From Aspidiotus rigidus (lineage: Eukaryota; Arthropoda; Insecta; Hemiptera; Diaspididae), in contig JAVHKY010000074.1 in NCBI GenBank assembly GCA_035079385.1, positions 1,488,001 through 1,552,000 of the forward strand: 64,000 bases of DNA. Direction: 5' to 3'. The notes under the pieces were generated by a model. That model was not told the DNA's origin. It saw nothing but the letters and a program-made list of their open reading frames with translations, and searched no databases. Position numbers and translations under genes: made by a program. Below are positions 59,404 to 64,000 of this stretch, one piece after another; position 1 is the first letter of the stretch; each line of letters starts with the position of its first letter.

Positions 59404-60977
59404 CAGTGTTTCTCAACCTTTCTTATATCGCGGCACATTTTTTCATGAGATGATATTACTGTGACACAGCATTTCCAGAACTCCAAATTTATTGTATCGA
59501 AAATTTTTGTGCGTTTTGACATTTTCATGTCTCTACAGATTTCCTCCTCTTAATTTCAGAATTTGTGGCCTACAAGATGGCTATATGAGGCCTCATCCTT
59601 CTTTCTCTGTACTACGGTCACGAGAAACAAGAGCTTTGATCTTCCACCGGGACAAAACAATTTTTCCACCAATATACGCAAAAGTGTCTGGATGCTTCCC
59701 GTATTTACTGGAACCCCTCCGGGCTCATCTAATTCCGAAATTTATGAAAAAACATGATATATAATCTGTATTTTTGGCCAAGTCACAGGAAGTTCTTGAT
59801 TTTTATGACTGTGACTGCAGGTTTGGACTCAAGTTTAAGTAATTATAACTGGAACTGACATCATTCAAAAATTGGAACAAATCGGTCAGATAGGGCTTAT
59901 GATTACTTTTCCAAGTAATTTCATCAATAAAAATATTCAATTTAAATTTTAAAAATTAAAATTATCAATTCAATAAAAATTTTAAAAAAATGAATTTAAT
60001 AAAATTACTAATGAATTAATATAAAAGAAAATTAATAGTTAATAATTATTTTGATTATAGTTAAAATTAAAATAATTATAATTAAATAAATTATGAATTC
60101 AAATTATAATAATTAAATTAAATAGAAAATACACAATTAATTTATTTCATTTTAATTTGTATTCATGTACAATTCAAATGAATATTTTAATTTATTTTTT
60201 AATAAAATAATATTTTATTTAAATTGGATTTTTTTGACATCATTAATGAATCTAATTATTTCATTATCTTTAAGTATTACTTTTATAATTCTTATATCAT
60301 AAAGAATATCAATTTTTAAATTTGAAATTTAATTTTTAAATTCTTTTGAAAAGTTTGATTTTTGAATTTATTATGAGTTTAATAGCGATCAGCTTTATTT
60401 TCAATTTCTATTTTTAATTAATTTCGAATATTAATTATTATTAAAAATTTAATTTATTCAATTTATTTAATATTTCATTTTTTGAATAATATGAATTTTT
60501 TTTAAATTATATATTATTAATGATGGAATTTTTTATTTTATAATTTATTGTTGATAAATTATTTCGAAATAAAATAAAATTAGAGAAAATAATATATCGT
60601 CGGGGTATTCTACTTAAACCGAGATATAATTCATTCATGAACATTACCATCAATAAATATTAAAATAGATTGTATCCCCAATCAATTGAATAGCATTACA
60701 GATTGAATTATATAAATTCTTTTAACATAATTCTAATAATTCAACATCGAGGTAACAAATTAAAAATTTTTATTGAATCATCTTATTATCCTTAAAGATA
60801 TTAATATTGTAATTATTTACATTTATTTTCTTAGTTAAATTAATAAATTAAATTTAAAAATTTTAATTTGTACTAAGAATCAAAATTATTATTATTGTAT
60901 ACAGTTTTTCAATTGGAAATTAAATATATTTATTTATGTTAATAAAATATTTTCAATTTATTTAGTTGAAGTAACAA

Positions 60978-61011
<34 letters not shown>

Positions 61012-61569
61012 GAGCATTTTAGCTATACATAAGGGCTATTTGCTCGGCGTAATTTAGATTATAAAGTTAAATTTAAGTGAAGGTAAGTATATTGTAAGTT
61101 TATGTTGAAGTTTATTCATGTTAAAAGTAGTAAGTGTAGTTATATGTGTTTGTAAAACTGGGTGAAGCGTAAATAAGGTAAAGTTGAGTCGATGGAGTCG
61201 GAGTTGTTTCTTAGAGCAGAGCCGGTGTCAGATGATATTTTGAGAGCAGATCGTGTTGGTTGTAAAACAGGACATGTAAATAAATGTTCTACACTTAGAT
61301 TGTCGTCTTGACAATGAGGACATGATGGAGGGAAAAGATTTGTCAGCAGGTATATGTGAGTGAGACGAGTGTGTCCGATTCTTAGTCGGGCCAATATGAC
61401 TTCTTCCCACCTGGAAGGGCGATTTTAATTTGTCAAGTTATTAAAAAAAAAAAATGACAATTCTTTTTTAGTTCATGTTGATTTATGTTTTTGATAAAAC
61501 TTTTGCGGCACACCTGAGGCTGGCTTGCGGCACAGTGATGTACCGCGGCACGCCGGTTGAGAAACACTG
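59404..61569. mobile_element. Non-autonomous hAT-type element, 2,166 bp, 8-bp TSD
   Basis: The ends CAGTGTTTCTCAACC and GGTTGAGAAACACTG are perfect 15-bp inverted repeats of typical hAT form, with subterminal 'gcggcac' motifs at both ends. The 8-bp duplication 'ctttatat' flanks it at 59396-59403 and 61570-61577, the hAT target size. No transposase is found inside: 59492-59764 is an open frame without hAT motifs, 59920-60975 is extremely AT-rich, and the right part holds a LINE fragment. It would have depended on a transposase supplied elsewhere. Confidence 0.93.
60980..61435 (-). pseudogene. 5'-truncated LINE tail with poly(A), nested in the hAT element
   Basis: On the minus strand, coding reads 'RPSRWEEVILARLRIGHT', 'RLTHIYLLTNLFPPSCPH', then 'CQDDNLSVEHLFTCP', the C-terminal end (RLRIGHT.LTH and C..C....EHL...C) of I/Jockey-type LINE ORF2, stopping at about 61140. 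The 3' untranslated part follows, and a 29-base poly(T) on + (60980-61008) is its poly(A) tail. The 5' side breaks off near 61435. No convincing TSD was found. The short coding remnant is intact, suggesting a fairly recent insertion. Confidence 0.85.
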
Positions 61570-61689
61570 CTTTATATATTCTAGCATTGTATTTAGCATT
61601 CAATCCATATCAAATTCTAGCATTAAATTCAGCATTTAATCCGTAATATTTGAAAACACAGGCAAATTCAAGCTGATGACGTCCCAAAC

Positions 61690-61785
61690 TAGAGCACTAA
61701 ATAGGGACGCGAGACGCGTTGTACCTCGGAGGGTTTTTCTATGATCCAAAATGACGTATGTCTTCACTCCCTATTTAGTGCTCTA
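61690..61785. mobile_element. 96-bp foldback MITE, relative of the 36.5-kb element
   Basis: Perfect 18-bp inverted ends TAGAGCACTAAATAGGGA / TCCCTATTTAGTGCTCTA, flanked by 'cccaaac' at 61683-61689 and 61786-61792 (7 bp). The interior ('tacctcggagggttt', 'gacgtatgtcttcactc') matches the right half of the 214-bp element at 36540-36753, so this is a shortened derivative lacking most of the left arm. Confidence 0.88.
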
Positions 61786-61792
61786 CCCAAAC

Positions 61793-64000
61793 AAATGAAG
61801 TCACAGATGATGATGACGTCAAAAGCAGATTCAAACGATGATGATGACGTCACAATGAGGTTTCGAGACTGGGTTTCATCTTTTTATTGTCTTTGCCGGC
61901 ATCGACACCCCAGCCATCTATTGGCACTTTTCGGGTTCGACTCTATCGGAAATCAAGTCTAGGTTGGTCTCTCATCCCCTCCCTCGAGAAAATTTACAAG
62001 AAATCCTTAACTTTATTCAGACTAGTTAGCTTATTACAGCAGACCAAGAGTGAGTCCCCAAAAGCTAGTTAGCTTAAAGTATACGTATGTTGATGACGTA
62101 ACAAAGAGTCTTAAGTTGGTTGCGTCTTTAGTTTGCCTTTATCACCAATTGAAAATTATTTTGTCTCAACTGGTAGCTGGATTGAGCCATTATAAAAAGA
62201 CATCAAATGATCAATATTTATTTGTCTCCGCAGAACATCGTATAATTACTATCGGGTTTTTCTTTTTTCCCCCACCGTTAGCATCTTCAATTATTCATTC
62301 AATCCCATACCAGATTGGGCCAAACAAGTTTTATAAGAAGTCCAGATTTTCCCGAAAGATGAAATTCTTCTTTCCCATTTACCTTGTAGTTTAACTATCA
62401 CTATACTAGGGGAGTAGACTCTCCATAAGGGACGAAGAAAGTTCTCTCTTCGACAAAACGCGGTCAAAAAATCTTTTTCTTCCCTTTCATCAAACCATTC
62501 TGCACAGAGGATGAAAATTGAACGTGCTCCATTCGACCCACTTATGGATATAATACTTATCGCGAGTAAAAGAATGGAAATACCAGCAGACTCCAGGAAA
62601 TGAGACGGACGGACGGACACCTTTTACAGGCAACGGAGGTGTTCCGCAAAGTGGCTAATAATTCATCCGCACGTTTTCTCGTATATGAGCTTGTCATTTT
62701 GTAACGTGTTCAACAAGTTTCCCCTTTTTTTTCCTAGGATAGAGTATACTTTGCTCTCTTTTTTTCTTTTCTGCTATGTTACTCGACTTTATAGCGTACA
62801 TTCAACAATTTTTTCTCTTTCATTTTAGTGATGCAAAAATTCTTACCACTTTTAACTGATCACGTAAGCTATTCTTTGAAAGTATAGTACTGCATATATA
62901 CTTCTAATCTCTGTAGCACATATTTCAACTTAATCAACCAACCAACGAAAGCATTTTCACAACGTCAACAACGACAAATGACGTACAAATGTCAAAGCAG
63001 TTTAATTACGATATCATAATGTATATGCGTTACTTGTAAATAGATATTCTTCATACCTTATTATACCGCTATATCACCTGAGTTTATAACAGAATTATAC
63101 GACCCTCGCTACAGCCACTCTCGCATACTATTTATAGGTATAGGTAAGAAATAAACGAAATTACATTGTACTTCTTGAATTTTCATCGGGTAAATACCAT
63201 TCGCTAATTAAACCCTATTTAATATTATCCCCATAGGTGAACGTGTTTTCAGGCGATATATGCGTATATTATAAACTAATTAATGATGCTGGAGCGCGCT
63301 TTCATTATAAATGCGCGATCCATAATACCCAGTCACACGGGTGTGGTGGAGTTTAGTATATAGTTTCGTCTATAAGAAGATTTCGAAGTAAAAGAAGGGA
63401 ACACTTTTCCGATTTATTTGTCAACAAATGCATTAGCGCGCGGCCACTATTTGGGCGGTTCCCCGGCTCCTCATCGGCACGGCAATTCAACCGGTTATCG
63501 CATTCCAACGCGGAATCCGGTCGTGGTTAGATGGAATTTCAAACAGGAGAACGTATTCGATCATAATTTGATATTCCTCAAGAGAACGCGAGCGTATATT
63601 TTTTGAGTAGTTTTTACCTTTTTTCTCGGTATAAGAGTCTATCAAGGGGTATATACGTCTTGACCACGACTAATTATTATAAAATGAAAATAAAAACTGC
63701 CGAATCGATTTATCTCGCGTGCGTAGAATATTAACTGTCACATTATATACTATTGTAGATTATGAAAAAATTGGAAAAATGAAAAATTCGGTACTGTGTC
63801 CGGCGCGATGACACGACTCGCAGTCGGTAGTTTAAAAATCTTTTCAAAGGCAAAAAAAAAAAAGAAAATTACGGATTAGGTCGTATTAAATAAACTGTAC
63901 TGTTCGTCTGTCTGTACTCCGAGAAAATAATAAAACTGACTTACGACTAAGCTCTTCTTTCTCATTTCTTAGATTTCTTCGCGTACGCACACCAGTCACA
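61793..64000. other. Non-genic DNA to window end
   Basis: 61800-61860 has three TGACGTCA-bearing words ('gatgacgtcaaaagc', 'gatgacgtcacaatg'). Beyond that nothing is recognised. 63418-63606 is an open frame in a locally GC-richer patch with no known motif; it might be conserved non-coding DNA or an exon, but nothing visible decides it. Confidence 0.4.

Larger units (their letters stand above)
58691..61660. repeat. AT-rich minisatellite, 36-37-bp unit, split by two insertions
   Basis: Units read 'ttctagcatttaatttagca' then 'ttcaatccttattata', diverged. They occupy 58691-58937, 59186-59403 and 61578-61660. The intervening blocks are a foldback element (58938-59185) and a hAT-type element (59404-61569), both inserted within the array. 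Confidence 0.85.

Noticed and set aside
59492..59764. Transposase gene of the hAT-type element
   Set aside because: The 90-residue frame shows no BED finger, RNase H-like core or hAT dimerisation motif.

Overview
This is eukaryotic nuclear DNA. It is AT-rich and gene-poor, with no operons, no bacterial-type genes and no convincing intact host protein-coding gene. Its transposon content (Penelope-like retroelements, LINE tails resembling the I/R1 group, hAT-type DNA elements, many foldback elements) and diverged complex satellites point to an arthropod, most likely an insect. The order cannot be settled from this window. No translated stretch could be firmly assigned to a cellular gene; one hydrophobic open frame near 13.1-13.5 kb is the only weak candidate exon. 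The region reads as intergenic or intronic repeat-rich DNA.

Layout. 2.2-5.5 kb is a satellite of about 94-bp units that becomes higher-order from about 4 kb. 7.7-9.4 kb is a decayed Penelope-like element (PLE) whose two ends are inverted copies of each other. 10.9-11.4 kb and 14.9-15.6 kb are low-copy tandem repeats. 15.65-18.0 kb is a satellite with an exact 123-bp unit organised as 246-bp dimers. The same family recurs in opposite orientation at 23.3-25.0 kb (about 360-bp higher-order unit) and 36.2-38.1 kb; diverged copies are rich in the palindrome TGACGTCA. A second satellite, rich in GTCGA motifs, forms an array at 47.0-48.4 kb and also sits beside TGACGTCA-type DNA at 25.1, 34.1 and 38.3 kb. 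29.9-30.9 kb is an R1-like LINE relic. More PLE relics lie at 18.0-18.5, 53.8-54.8 and 57.9-58.2 kb. 44.3-45.6 kb is a diverged threefold repeat of about 425 bp.

The best-defined insertions carry target-site duplications (TSDs): a 214-bp foldback element in the 36-38 kb satellite (7-bp TSD, with the empty site visible in a sister repeat unit); its 96-bp relative at 61.7 kb (7-bp TSD); a 2,166-bp hAT-type element at 59.4-61.6 kb (8-bp TSD) that contains a 5'-truncated LINE tail and sits in a 36-37-bp minisatellite; and a 159-bp insertion at 38.6 kb flanked by 13-bp direct repeats.

The window therefore records repeat amplification, inversion and nested transposition, not a set of cooperating genes. 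I did not find a new gene system. The most unusual signals are the dimeric satellite that has lost its palindrome and the two foldback relatives whose terminal arms differ from each other yet stay self-complementary.
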